DNA of 34,345 nucleotides from a virus. The position numbers were made by a program, and so were the translations under genes. Of this stretch, positions 23,323-29,310 are shown one piece after another. Every line of letters starts with the position of its first letter. The stretch's first letter is position 1. Location of the stretch: IMG/VR virus record IMGVR_UViG_3300037104_000348, positions 1-34,345 of that record. One strand, given 5' to 3'. A model generated the notes under the pieces. It made no database searches. It saw only the letters and a list, made by a program, of their open reading frames with translations, and had not been told where the DNA came from.

Positions 23323-23428
23323 GTCTTACCTCTTTTAATTCGCACGGTCTTACACAATTGTGGCAAACATAATATGAATAGTCATTATTTTCAATATAAA
23401 CTTCCGTGGAACAACATCGTGAAACCAT
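23183..23428 (-). CDS. Zinc-ribbon-like small protein with out-of-frame overlap
   Basis: I choose ATG 23428, which has AGGGAGG seven bases upstream; an earlier in-frame ATG (23467) lacks a site. The first 34 residues carry a zinc-ribbon-like pattern, CC at 5-6 and CHNCVRPC at 22-29. After about residue 36 the frame runs into the start of the 55-aa gene and its sequence becomes Arg/His-rich and unlike a folded protein. The original gene probably ended near there and has lost its stop, so only the N-terminal part is likely functional. Confidence 0.55.
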   Translation of the reverse strand: MVSRCCSTEVYIENNDYSYYVCHNCVRPCELKEVRHGNTSVGSHRKDLNRYHRANAGTRRLACVSSQWKPFATESRHVVCR

Positions 23429-23476
23429 TTGCGCCTCCCTGCAAGCCGCACAGTTTAGCGCAAACATTAGTCAATA

Positions 23477-23899
23477 TCAATCGAATGGTGGGATATCGTC
23501 ATCAACAAAAGCAGGTTCTTCTGGCTCTACAACTTCAGGTTTTAAGAAGTCTTTAACGAAAGCCTCGATCTCTCCGGTTTCTTTATTGACGCGGTGATCC
23601 ATCTCAAGATAGCCTTCTTTTCCGTCACATTCTTGCGCCATGAGATTACCCTCGTCGATCTTCTCTGGCATACCAGTTGCTTTACAAAAATGTTCAAACT
23701 GCCAAAACATACTTGGAATTAGAACAATCGTTGAAAAGAAATTAAATGCTCTGTGATTACTGCGTTCTAGCCTCATTTTAAAGATAAACATATCATTACC
23801 ACTAGCTGAAGTCTTTTCACGGGTATGTAACACCGTGAAATGATATTGGCCTTTAGATGGCAATGCGTCTTCTTTCATTTGTTTAGCATTAAATTGCAT
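23477..23899 (-). CDS. Single-stranded DNA-binding protein (DUF669/SSB-like)
   Basis: A 140-aa protein with an OB-fold-like N-terminal region (KGQYHFTVLHTREKTSASGN; MFIFKMRLE), a FEHFCKATGMPEKI segment typical of DUF669-type phage proteins, and an acidic C-terminal tail ending DDDIPPFD, which mimics the SSB tail used to recruit partners. It would coat ssDNA for annealing by the RecT-like protein encoded directly upstream. Start overlaps the RecT-like stop by one base. Good confidence on role; the exact family is by eye. Confidence 0.8.
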   Translation of the reverse strand: MQFNAKQMKEDALPSKGQYHFTVLHTREKTSASGNDMFIFKMRLERSNHRAFNFFSTIVLIPSMFWQFEHFCKATGMPEKIDEGNLMAQECDGKEGYLEMDHRVNKETGEIEAFVKDFLKPEVVEPEEPAFVDDDIPPFD

Positions 23900-24741
23900 T
23901 ATTTACTCTCCCTTGATTTTAAATGACTCGTCCATTTATCAATCTGCTCATCGGTTAAGCCTTCAAATGCCTGTACACCAAATTTCTTAAGCGTAATGGT
24001 TATACTAGCTTTCGTGACCTTCCGACTTTCGATCAATTCTTTCAATTCAACTAAATTTTCTTTCTCAGGCTGTGCGTCTTCTACAACCACCGCTTCACAA
24101 TCAATTATGTTTGCGTCTTCTGCTATGCCTAGAGACTCTTCAAGCCCCTGCATTCCCTTGTTCTTTGGTCTAGGCATTGGTACGACCGTTGAAGTTTCAA
24201 CGATGCCTTCGACTTCATCCTGAGACATTAAACCGAATAGTGCATCAGGGAAAGCGTCTTTTGCAGCAAATCCACGTGCTCTATGCTGTAGCATTCTCTT
24301 CGGATATTGTTGCCACACACCTTTCTTAGCCCATAATCCCGCAAGCTTCGCATCTTCCATGCTGAACTTTTGAGTGACAGGTGATTTGCCTTTTCTCATC
24401 ATTGTGCAATACGCGGTTAAATCTCTTGTCTCAATGCTGCCCTCGAACCATTCTTTCATATCTTCAAAGTGAGGATTGCGCTTGATAAGAGCAAGTAAAC
24501 CGTCCCCATATGCAAATGGCATTCCATTAATGCAGCCCAGTGTACGAAGGGCTTGCATCTTTTCTAGTCCTAATTCCTTACCCATTTGCCAAACGATTAA
24601 AATATCGTTTGGTCGGCCTCGGTAACCTTCAGGACATAAACCACTATTCGCAAAAATAGTGGCGTACTCTTGAGCTTCTTTTAATGTGGTTGGTACAAAA
24701 TTAAATTGTGTTGTAACTAATTCTTGTCTTTGTGTAGCCAT
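23899..24741 (-). CDS. RecT-family single-strand annealing protein
   Basis: A 280-aa protein with conserved SSAP features: CPEGYRGRPNDILIVWQMGK, GLEKMQALRTLGCINGMPF, then YGDGLLALI, and the run QQYPKRMLQHRARGFAAKDA. These match the RecT-type recombinases next to phage YqaJ exonucleases. It promotes annealing of complementary single strands. It is flanked by the SSB-like and exonuclease genes, forming a complete two-component recombination cassette in the leftward operon. The C-terminal 80 residues are variable. Confidence 0.85.
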   Translation of the reverse strand: MATQRQELVTTQFNFVPTTLKEAQEYATIFANSGLCPEGYRGRPNDILIVWQMGKELGLEKMQALRTLGCINGMPFAYGDGLLALIKRNPHFEDMKEWFEGSIETRDLTAYCTMMRKGKSPVTQKFSMEDAKLAGLWAKKGVWQQYPKRMLQHRARGFAAKDAFPDALFGLMSQDEVEGIVETSTVVPMPRPKNKGMQGLEESLGIAEDANIIDCEAVVVEDAQPEKENLVELKELIESRKVTKASITITLKKFGVQAFEGLTDEQIDKWTSHLKSRESK

Positions 24742-24752
24742 GATAATTCCCC

Positions 24753-25586
24753 TTATTTAATTCTTAATGAACGCACGCCATTTTTGTTTGCTTGAAAAGT
24801 TGCAATAACTTTGCCGTCTTCGGTGATACCGTCTTTGTCAGCAATGAATTGAATAATTTCTTTTTCAGCGCTTTCTATATCCTTTGACATACTCTTTATG
24901 TCGCTTTTTATGTTGGTTATAAAAGCAATGGTTTCTTTAATAGAAGGTTGCACATCAATAAAGCTGCCATTATTAAGTGGGTACATTAATTTTAAATCGC
25001 CTCTCGTACTCGGAGGCGGTGGAATGTCAGCTAGTACATGGTCAAGCCAGAATCTTTCGCAAGAGTCCTCGATCTTTTGAATGACCTTATCATTACGAGG
25101 TGTTGGAAATATTCTGTAATCATCAATATCAATCAGAGCTGCAATATCGGCTTCTTCATAACCCGTACAAGCCATTTGATGCTGCACTTGTAATATATAA
25201 TGAATCGGAGCCTCATCACTGCCGCTCAAGCCCCATGCTGCACGCATGAAGCCAGTGGAGCTTTTGCACTCAACGATTCTGCGCTGGCCGATGATCACGC
25301 GATCAAGGTTGCATAACATAAATGGAAATTTCTTATGGAACACAGTTTGATTGACGCGCTTTAATTTAACGCCACGTTGAAATGCATATTCTCTCGCAAT
25401 CGTTTCTTCGTGAGCGTGACGTAATCTTAAGCGGTCTTCGCTTAAAATTGCGATATCTTGTTGACGACCTGTCTTTTGCAACCACAACTCATAAGGAGTT
25501 TTATAAGGGCTTAATCCCATTACTGCTGCACAATCAGTTGCGCCTAAGCCTTTTTTACGAATTTCTTGTTGTTCTATTGATAACAT
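24753..25586 (-). CDS. YqaJ-type viral recombinase exonuclease
   Basis: A 277-aa nuclease. I set the start at ATG 25586 (AAAAGGT upstream, overlapping the stop of the 27-aa gene) rather than an upstream extension through another gene. Motifs: GLGATDCAAVMGLSPYKTPY at the N-terminus, HEETIAREY (E60), NLDRVI (D95), IVECKSS with E106 and K108, and YILQVQHQM (Q133-Q137). This is the lambda-exonuclease/YqaJ PD-(D/E)XK centre. It degrades the 5' strand at double-strand ends to make 3' tails for the RecT-like protein. Confidence 0.92.
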   Translation of the reverse strand: MLSIEQQEIRKKGLGATDCAAVMGLSPYKTPYELWLQKTGRQQDIAILSEDRLRLRHAHEETIAREYAFQRGVKLKRVNQTVFHKKFPFMLCNLDRVIIGQRRIVECKSSTGFMRAAWGLSGSDEAPIHYILQVQHQMACTGYEEADIAALIDIDDYRIFPTPRNDKVIQKIEDSCERFWLDHVLADIPPPPSTRGDLKLMYPLNNGSFIDVQPSIKETIAFITNIKSDIKSMSKDIESAEKEIIQFIADKDGITEDGKVIATFQANKNGVRSLRIK

Positions 25587-25669
25587 TACTTGATACCTTT
25601 TATAAAATATTTTAGATTTTGTATTAATGTGAAATGTGTACGTTCGTAAGCTGAAATAAAATCTTTCAT
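25586..25669 (-). CDS. 27-aa peptide gene fitted between two overlapping neighbours
   Basis: MKDFISAYERTHFTLIQNLK followed by YFIKGIK. Its ATG overlaps the upstream stop (ATGA at 25669-25666) and its stop overlaps the exonuclease ATG (TAATG at 25588-25584). A TGGAG lies about 9 bases before the ATG. Exact coupling on both sides is hard to explain by chance. It could be a real micropeptide or a device that carries ribosomes into the exonuclease gene. Confidence 0.6.
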   Translation of the reverse strand: MKDFISAYERTHFTLIQNLKYFIKGIK

Positions 25670-26154
25670 GCGTGACGACTCCAGTAAATTTCATCATTGT
25701 CATTGTGGTGATAAGCTGAATAACCCGCGTCATTCATTTCTGAAACGAATATGTCGTTGCAGTGCTCATCAAGTAATGACTCCATACGTTTAGCGTATAT
25801 TTTTATTGTGTTGTTTCTAATGAGGGTGGCTAAATCTTCTCTATTATCTTTTGAATCATTTTTTAATAGATTGAATAAAGCACAAGTAATGTTGTCATCA
25901 ACTGCATATTTATCGTCTTCGTGAAAGCAATCGGTAGTGTCGCGATCATCACACTCTAATAGTAGAGCTGCGAACTCGCCTTGCTCATCGTCGTCAAGAT
26001 CATCAATTGATAGGTAGTAGCCGTCTGATTTGCGCTTGGCTTTGTCTAGGATTAAATCGTCAATATAACTATTAAGTCTTTGTAGATGTGTCATGGTTAA
26101 ATTCCTTTTAACCGGTTGTAGAAGCATCATGCTTGAGTTTTCATTGTAGATCAT
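25666..26154 (-). CDS. First gene of the leftward operon, acidic protein of unknown function
   Basis: A 162-aa Asp/Glu-rich protein. I place the start at ATG 26154 because GAGGAAAAC precedes it and the promoter -10 lies at 26192-26197; the upstream open frame (to 26223) would overlap the -35. An internal ATG at 26094 with AAAGGAAT is an alternative start (142 aa). Segments such as DGYYLSIDDLDDDEQGEFAA and EEHCNDIF-like C-terminus give no known domain. As first early gene it might be a regulatory or takeover protein. Confidence 0.7.
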   Translation of the reverse strand: MIYNENSSMMLLQPVKRNLTMTHLQRLNSYIDDLILDKAKRKSDGYYLSIDDLDDDEQGEFAALLLECDDRDTTDCFHEDDKYAVDDNITCALFNLLKNDSKDNREDLATLIRNNTIKIYAKRMESLLDEHCNDIFVSEMNDAGYSAYHHNDNDEIYWSRHA

Positions 26155-26191
26155 ATTGTTTTCCTCATCACTAATAAGATTAAGAGGAATC

Positions 26192-26220
26192 AATTTACCA
26201 CCAATGGTGGTAGCTGTCAA
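26192..26220 (-). promoter_or_regulatory. Leftward early promoter
   Basis: Minus-strand TTGACA (26220-26215) and TAAATT (26197-26192) with exactly 17 bases between. An inverted repeat occupies the spacer and -10, so a bound repressor would block it. It drives the recombination operon. Confidence 0.75.
26196..26212. promoter_or_regulatory. Operator-like inverted repeat 1 (within the leftward promoter)
   Basis: TACCACC-AAT-GGTGGTA, perfect 7-bp arms, between the -35 and -10 of the leftward promoter. Likely target of the XRE protein encoded at 26304 or of its neighbour. Confidence 0.65.
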
Positions 26221-26233
26221 CACTACTGGTGTT
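26219..26233. promoter_or_regulatory. Operator-like inverted repeat 2 (between the divergent promoters)
   Basis: AACAC-TACTG-GTGTT, arms of 5 bp, abutting the -35 of the leftward promoter. It shares ACACTAC with the site inside the rightward promoter. Confidence 0.5.
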
Positions 26234-26246
26234 ATTTTATAATCTA

Positions 26247-26276
26247 TTTACACTACCATAGGTTTTAGTTTATATT
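26247..26276 (+). promoter_or_regulatory. Rightward promoter with operator-like spacer
   Basis: TTTACA (26247-26252) and TATATT (26271-26276), 18 bases apart (17 to an overlapping TTATAT). The spacer carries ACTACC-ATA-GGTTTT (26252-26263 region), a degenerate version of the half-sites in the two neighbouring repeats. It would transcribe the XRE gene at 26304. Confidence 0.65.
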
Positions 26277-26295
26277 CCCCATAGTTTTAATGGGG
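26277..26295 (+). promoter_or_regulatory. Leader hairpin covering the repressor ribosome site
   Basis: CCCCAT/ATGGGG inverted repeat (26277-26282 with 26290-26295), 7-base loop. The GGGG in the 3' arm is the only Shine-Dalgarno-like sequence for the ATG at 26304. It also lies at the expected transcription start, so the message may be nearly leaderless or poorly translated. Confidence 0.5.
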
Positions 26296-26303
26296 TATGA
26301 AAT

Positions 26304-26498
26304 ATGGAATTATCTGAAAAAATTAAATTAATAAGAAAAACACTAAGAATGTCTCAAAAGGAGTTTGCGAGTGAAATTAACTGTTCTCAATCTATTATTT
26401 CTGCTTATGAATTAGGAATAAAAAAACCTTCTTATGATATTTTGATAGTGTTAGGGGTTTTAATTAAAAAATATAAAATAAAGGTTTCACTTTTATGA
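26304..26498 (+). CDS. Small XRE-family transcription regulator (Cro/CI-type)
   Basis: A 64-aa protein that is just a helix-turn-helix domain: IRKTLRMSQKEFASEINCSQ with ISAYELGIKKPSYDIL is the canonical XRE pattern (Q18-KEF, recognition helix SIISAYE). It ends LIKKYKIKVSLL. No dimerisation or cleavage domain follows, so it is Cro-like in size. Being expressed from one of two divergent promoters with operator-like repeats, it probably controls both. The stop overlaps the next ATG. Confidence 0.85.
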   Translation: MELSEKIKLIRKTLRMSQKEFASEINCSQSIISAYELGIKKPSYDILIVLGVLIKKYKIKVSLL

Positions 26499-26920
26499 AA
26501 GAAATTAAAAGTTATTCTATGATTCATAGTTGGTTACTTAAAACTTATGGTAAAGCCAAAAAATGTGAAAACATTGCTTGTAAGAAAAAATCAAATTATT
26601 TTGATTGGGCAAAATTAATTAATAAAGAATATGAAATGAATAGAGATAATTTCATACAATTATGTCGAAGCTGTCATAAGCAATATGATGCTAGAGATTA
26701 TCCGATCATGTATAAAAATCTTCCTGATGCAGTTAGAAAGTTAAGATTGCAATTAGGTTGGGAACAATCTAAATTTGCTTATGAATTAAAAGTTACAACA
26801 GGAACTATTTGTAATTGGGAATGTGGCAGAAGAAATGCTCGCTTGCCACATATTCGTATGATGGTAGCACTTGCTAAAAAGTATAAGATTAAGGTTTCAA
26901 TTGATGACTTTTTAACGTAA
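26495..26920 (+). CDS. HNH-like zinc domain fused to an XRE helix-turn-helix
   Basis: A 141-aa protein with two parts. Residues 1-70: IHSWLLKTYGKAKKCEN with C.K. pair, FDWAKLINKEYEMNRDNF, and CRSCHKQYD, the two zinc pairs and scaffold of a small HNH-type domain, apparently without the usual catalytic His-Asn-His set. Residues 75-141: a second XRE domain (LRLQLGWEQSKFAYELKVTT, ICNWECGRRNARLP) ending LAKKYKIKVS, nearly the same ending as the preceding repressor. The two XRE domains look like a duplication. Probable DNA-binding regulator; a nuclease role is less likely. Confidence 0.75.
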   Translation: MKEIKSYSMIHSWLLKTYGKAKKCENIACKKKSNYFDWAKLINKEYEMNRDNFIQLCRSCHKQYDARDYPIMYKNLPDAVRKLRLQLGWEQSKFAYELKVTTGTICNWECGRRNARLPHIRMMVALAKKYKIKVSIDDFLT

Positions 26921-26930
26921 GGAATTGCCA

Positions 26931-27200
26931 ATGAAGGCTTTTAGACATGATGAGGATATTATGATTCAAGATATAGATCACATTAATGCTTCTTTAAAAC
27001 GAATAGAAAAAATGTGTGAGGGTATACATGAGTCACTTAGATTTTATGATTATAGAATTGAAAAATTATCAGATAAAATTGATAAAAAAACAGACGAAAC
27101 TCGCAAAGAATCATGGTCTCAATTTCGCTGGTTAGTAGGAATTTTAATCGCTTTGTTCGTTACAATCGTTACAGTTTTAATTAAGGGACATGTTGGATGA
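26931..27200 (+). CDS. Coiled-coil protein with C-terminal membrane anchor (XhlA-like)
   Basis: An 89-aa protein; start at ATG 26931 with AAGGAA seven bases before, preferred to a TTG six bases earlier. Residues 10-60 form a charged heptad-like helix (INASLKRIEKMCEGIHESLR; RIEKLSDKIDKKTDETRKE), then one membrane span (WLVGILIALFVTIVTVLI). This resembles XhlA-type holin-accessory or membrane-anchored proteins, but the location next to regulators rather than the lysis genes makes that uncertain. Confidence 0.7.
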   Translation: MKAFRHDEDIMIQDIDHINASLKRIEKMCEGIHESLRFYDYRIEKLSDKIDKKTDETRKESWSQFRWLVGILIALFVTIVTVLIKGHVG

Positions 27201-27562
27201 TTTTATCTAATACAGTTATTCATATTATTGGTGGTGGTGTTTTAAGTTCGATAGGTTGGTATTTTGGTTATTATGCTGGTAAAAAAATTGAGAAAGTAAA
27301 AAATGATTGTGAAAATTTACTTAGGTCGCTTCGAGAATCTGATAGAAGAATGAGAAGCTTTCCTCATGAATGCAGGTGGCATTGCGATATTTGCAAAGAG
27401 GAGAAGATCGATGCTTTGATTGGTGTGCTTTCTTATGAAACGGCTAATGATTATTGCATAATGAATGTTAAATATTGCAAAGACAATCCTATGTGTGTTG
27501 AACGAGCTAAGCAATTAAGTATGTGGTATGGGGAGCCAGTTACTTTAAGGAAAGATAAATGA
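27197..27562 (+). CDS. Membrane-anchored cysteine-rich protein
   Basis: A 121-aa protein. A glycine-containing hydrophobic N-terminal helix (IIGGGVLSSIGWYFGYYAG) is followed by a charged helix and a cysteine cluster: HECRWHCDICKEEKIDALIG and then YCIMNVKYCKDNPMC. The C..C...D.I.V....... / V.YC.DNP.C pattern resembles small phage zinc-binding proteins of unknown role. The ATG overlaps the stop of the preceding membrane protein and its own stop overlaps the next ATG. Confidence 0.7.
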   Translation: MILSNTVIHIIGGGVLSSIGWYFGYYAGKKIEKVKNDCENLLRSLRESDRRMRSFPHECRWHCDICKEEKIDALIGVLSYETANDYCIMNVKYCKDNPMCVERAKQLSMWYGEPVTLRKDK

Positions 27563-27822
27563 AAACATTTTGGATGTCATTTTGTGATAGTGACTTACCA
27601 GTAGGCGAGCAGTTTTTAGGTGTGACCATTGTTGATGCTCATTCGGCTGAAGACGCTATTGTTAAGAGTCATTGCATTAATACTAATCCAGGTGGACAGA
27701 TACAGATACAGGATATTACGCAATTTAGAGGTGATATTAATCCAGATTATAAAAATCGTTTGCTGACACGTGAAGAATGCGAATGTGATGCTTACCTTCT
27801 AAAAAATAAAGCCCGTCATTAA
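27559..27822 (+). CDS. Small conserved-looking phage protein, unknown function
   Basis: An 87-aa product, MKTFWMSFCDSDLPVGEQFL then GVTIVDAHSAEDAIVKSHCI. The pattern 'F.G..ivdA.s..dAi...h' with 'NPGGQIQIQDI' is seen in small phage proteins of unknown function. Last gene of the rightward regulator operon; its final codons are part of the terminator stem at 27808-27830. Confidence 0.7.
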   Translation: MKTFWMSFCDSDLPVGEQFLGVTIVDAHSAEDAIVKSHCINTNPGGQIQIQDITQFRGDINPDYKNRLLTREECECDAYLLKNKARH

Positions 27823-27830
27823 CGGGCTTT
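27808..27830. terminator. Terminator between convergent small genes
   Basis: AAAGCCCGT/ACGGGCTTT, 9-bp stem (27808-27816 with 27822-27830), loop CATTA. On the minus strand it is followed by ATTTTTT, making a strong terminator for the Lys-rich gene; on the plus strand the tail is weaker. The core GCCCGTTAA..CGGGC is shared with the terminator at 22218. Confidence 0.8.
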
Positions 27831-27834
27831 ATGG

Positions 27835-27972
27835 CTACTTTTTCATAGCCTTTTTCATCATTTTTTTGTCTTTTTTCACTTCTTCCTTTTTCATCTTTTT
27901 TACTTCAGCCTTTTTAGCAGGCTTAGCGCCTTTTTTCATTTCTTTCATTACTTCCTTAGCTTTTTTCTTCAT
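27835..27972 (-). CDS. 45-aa lysine-rich peptide
   Basis: MKKKAKEVMKEMKKGAKPAK, KAEVKKMKKEEVKKDKKMMK, KAMKK: 22 of 45 residues are Lys and 7 are Met, with few other residue types. AAGGAT lies 8 bases before the ATG, and a strong minus-strand terminator follows at once, so it is a self-contained gene. A nucleic-acid-condensing or decoy role is conceivable. Function unknown. Confidence 0.65.
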   Translation of the reverse strand: MKKKAKEVMKEMKKGAKPAKKAEVKKMKKEEVKKDKKMMKKAMKK

Positions 27973-28233
27973 GTGCGCACATCCTTATCAATTGATTGAA
28001 GTGCTAATGATAGCGCGGTTTAGATCAATTTACTAACAGGGTTATACACTGAATTTGGGGATAACTTTAAACTTATCTGATTGTACTGGAAGAAAAAAAG
28101 AGTAATATTGCTGAAGGAATGAAGGGAAGCTAGTTACTTCCCTACATGGGATAAATCCGTTTATCGTGACAGAGCAATTTTAAATGGTTGGTACAAAAAA
28201 GCAACCTTTAATATGTGCTTTGTAGGGAGATAC
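27973..28233. other. 261-bp intergenic region before the initiator gene
   Basis: No ORF above 14 codons with a start. It contains a near-match DnaA box TTATACACT (28042-28050), a nearby GGGATAAC, and a hairpin AGGGAAG/CTTCCCT (28123-28129 with 28137-28143, loop 7) without a T-run. Weak promoter candidates occur on both strands, e.g. plus TTGAAG then TTTAGA at about 28000-28027. It probably holds the initiator promoter and leader. Confidence 0.5.
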
Positions 28234-29079
28234 ATGCAAGAGAAAGCTATTCACATTGTTTTCCAAGTTATGAACTATATTTTCGGTGAAACCCTCACTG
28301 ACCACCTGTTACTTCCAGTTGACCGGTTACTACTACTTGCGCTCGCAAAGCACCATGGTGTGAAAGGAATTTATCCATCCACCAAAACACTCGCTAAAGA
28401 ATTACGAATCTCAAAAACCTACGTCAAGCTGCGCATTAATTATCTAGAATCAATTAAATTGATAAGAATTGACCGAAAATACGGCTGTTCTCATTCCTAT
28501 TTTCTCGAATTTTTATCCACAGACCGAGCAACTACAGTTGACCAGTCAAGTACAGTTGACCGGTCAACTGTAGTTACCCCAACCGGTCAACTACAGTTGC
28601 AGGACCGGTCAACTACAGTTGACCCAATCAATATTAATAATCAGCAAAGATTAAATAATACAGAGAGGCGCAAAAAAGCTGCGCTCACTCTCTCTGATGA
28701 CTTCGTCCCTTCCAAGCAAAGCGTCAAGAAGGCTGAAGAGGTAGGTTTGACCGAAGACGAGGCTAACTATGAATTTGATAAATTTATGAACCACTACCAA
28801 GAAAAACAGGTTGAGAAGACCGATTGGCAATTCATGCTACAAACCTGGTTTATACGAGCCGGTGACTACAAACGAAAGAAAGGCCCTATTACCGTAAATT
28901 CACAGGAAGTGAAGAGCACAGTGCCTTGGTACAACCCAGCGGATGCTCAACGAGGCCCCGCTGCAATTGGAAATCTTTTAAACGGACTTGCTAAACAAGC
29001 AAGCGAGCACTTAAACAAGCAAGGAATCAAAACCAATGGATTGGGACGCGAAGAAGAGGGAGAGGGAACGGTTAATTGA
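28234..29079 (+). CDS. Lambda O-like replication initiator
   Basis: A 281-aa protein; start at ATG 28234 with TAGGGAG upstream, rather than 28213. Residues 28-95 form a winged helix-turn-helix (RLLLLALAKHHGVKGIYPST, KTLAKELRISKTYVKLRINY, LESIKLIRI), as in phage O-type initiators. Residues 97-131 are a low-complexity linker of TTVD/STVD/STTVD repeats produced because iterons occupy this part of the gene. The C-terminal part (EANYEFDKFMNHYQEKQ; WQFMLQTWF) resembles the helicase-contact region of DnaT/O-type proteins. Binding to its own internal iterons is the obvious model. Function inferred from organisation; confidence good. Confidence 0.85.
   Translation: MQEKAIHIVFQVMNYIFGETLTDHLLLPVDRLLLLALAKHHGVKGIYPSTKTLAKELRISKTYVKLRINYLESIKLIRIDRKYGCSHSYFLEFLSTDRATTVDQSSTVDRSTVVTPTGQLQLQDRSTTVDPININNQQRLNNTERRKKAALTLSDDFVPSKQSVKKAEEVGLTEDEANYEFDKFMNHYQEKQVEKTDWQFMLQTWFIRAGDYKRKKGPITVNSQEVKSTVPWYNPADAQRGPAAIGNLLNGLAKQASEHLNKQGIKTNGLGREEEGEGTVN
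28513..28665 (+). other. Replication origin inside the initiator gene
   Basis: In order: a perfect DnaA box TTATCCACA (28513-28521), five 18-bp iterons (28526-28624), and an AT-rich tract (about 28627-28665, e.g. ATCAATATTAATAAT). This is the order and placement of lambda-type origins, where O binds iterons in its own gene and melts the adjacent AT-rich DNA. Additional half-iteron CAGTTGACC at about 28316-28324. Confidence 0.8.
28526..28624 (+). repeat. Five 18-bp iterons
   Basis: Consensus GGTCAACTACAGTTGACC, itself a perfect 8-bp inverted repeat around AC. Copies begin at 28526, 28544, 28562 (centre GT, i.e. inverted), 28585 and 28607 (perfect). Spacing is 18, 18, 23 and 22 bases. Copies 2 and 3 join into a 22-bp perfect palindrome at 28551-28572. 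Confidence 0.9.
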
Positions 29080-29296
29080 GGAAGAGAGACAACGCTTTCT
29101 TGCTATGAGTGAAGCAGAGGCAATGACCATGTCAAACTCAGACCGGTATCAACGTATGAGATATCAGCGTGAGATTGAGGCTGCGGAATGGTTGAAGGAA
29201 GTGCGGCGTAAACTGCCCGCTGTCCAGCCAGAGGAGAATCGATACAAGAAACGAAGGAGCACAGGTAGTATAAAATACAATTCATATCAGGATTGA
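29036..29296 (+). CDS. Charged helical protein overlapping the initiator
   Basis: An 86-aa protein with ATG 29036 inside the 3' end of the initiator gene (44-base overlap). It is almost all Arg, Lys, Glu and Gln (WDAKKRERERLIEEERQRF; YQRMRYQREIEAAEWLKEV), predicted to be one long helix. The place directly after an O-type gene is where helicase loaders (lambda P-like) lie, but it is much too small and has no motif; a cofactor role is speculation. Confidence 0.65.
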   Translation: MDWDAKKRERERLIEEERQRFLAMSEAEAMTMSNSDRYQRMRYQREIEAAEWLKEVRRKLPAVQPEENRYKKRRSTGSIKYNSYQD

Positions 29297-29310
29297 CACG
29301 GAGGTCAATG

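Noticed and set aside
25587-25733. Longer YqaJ exonuclease with a 49-residue N-terminal extension
   Set aside because: The extension runs through the 27-aa gene and into the upstream gene in another frame; the ATG at 25586 has AAAAGGT and matches the family start.
26155-26223. Longer form of the leftward first gene starting at TTG 26223
   Set aside because: It would overlap the promoter -35 and precede the expected transcription start; ATG 26154 with GAGGAAAAC is much better.
26931-27562. Rz/Rz1-like spanin pair
   Set aside because: The two proteins have membrane helices and overlap, but there is no lipoprotein signal and they lie with the regulators, not the lysis genes.
27973-28233. Origin of replication in the intergenic region before the initiator
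   Set aside because: Only one imperfect DnaA box and no iterons; the iteron cluster inside the gene is far stronger.
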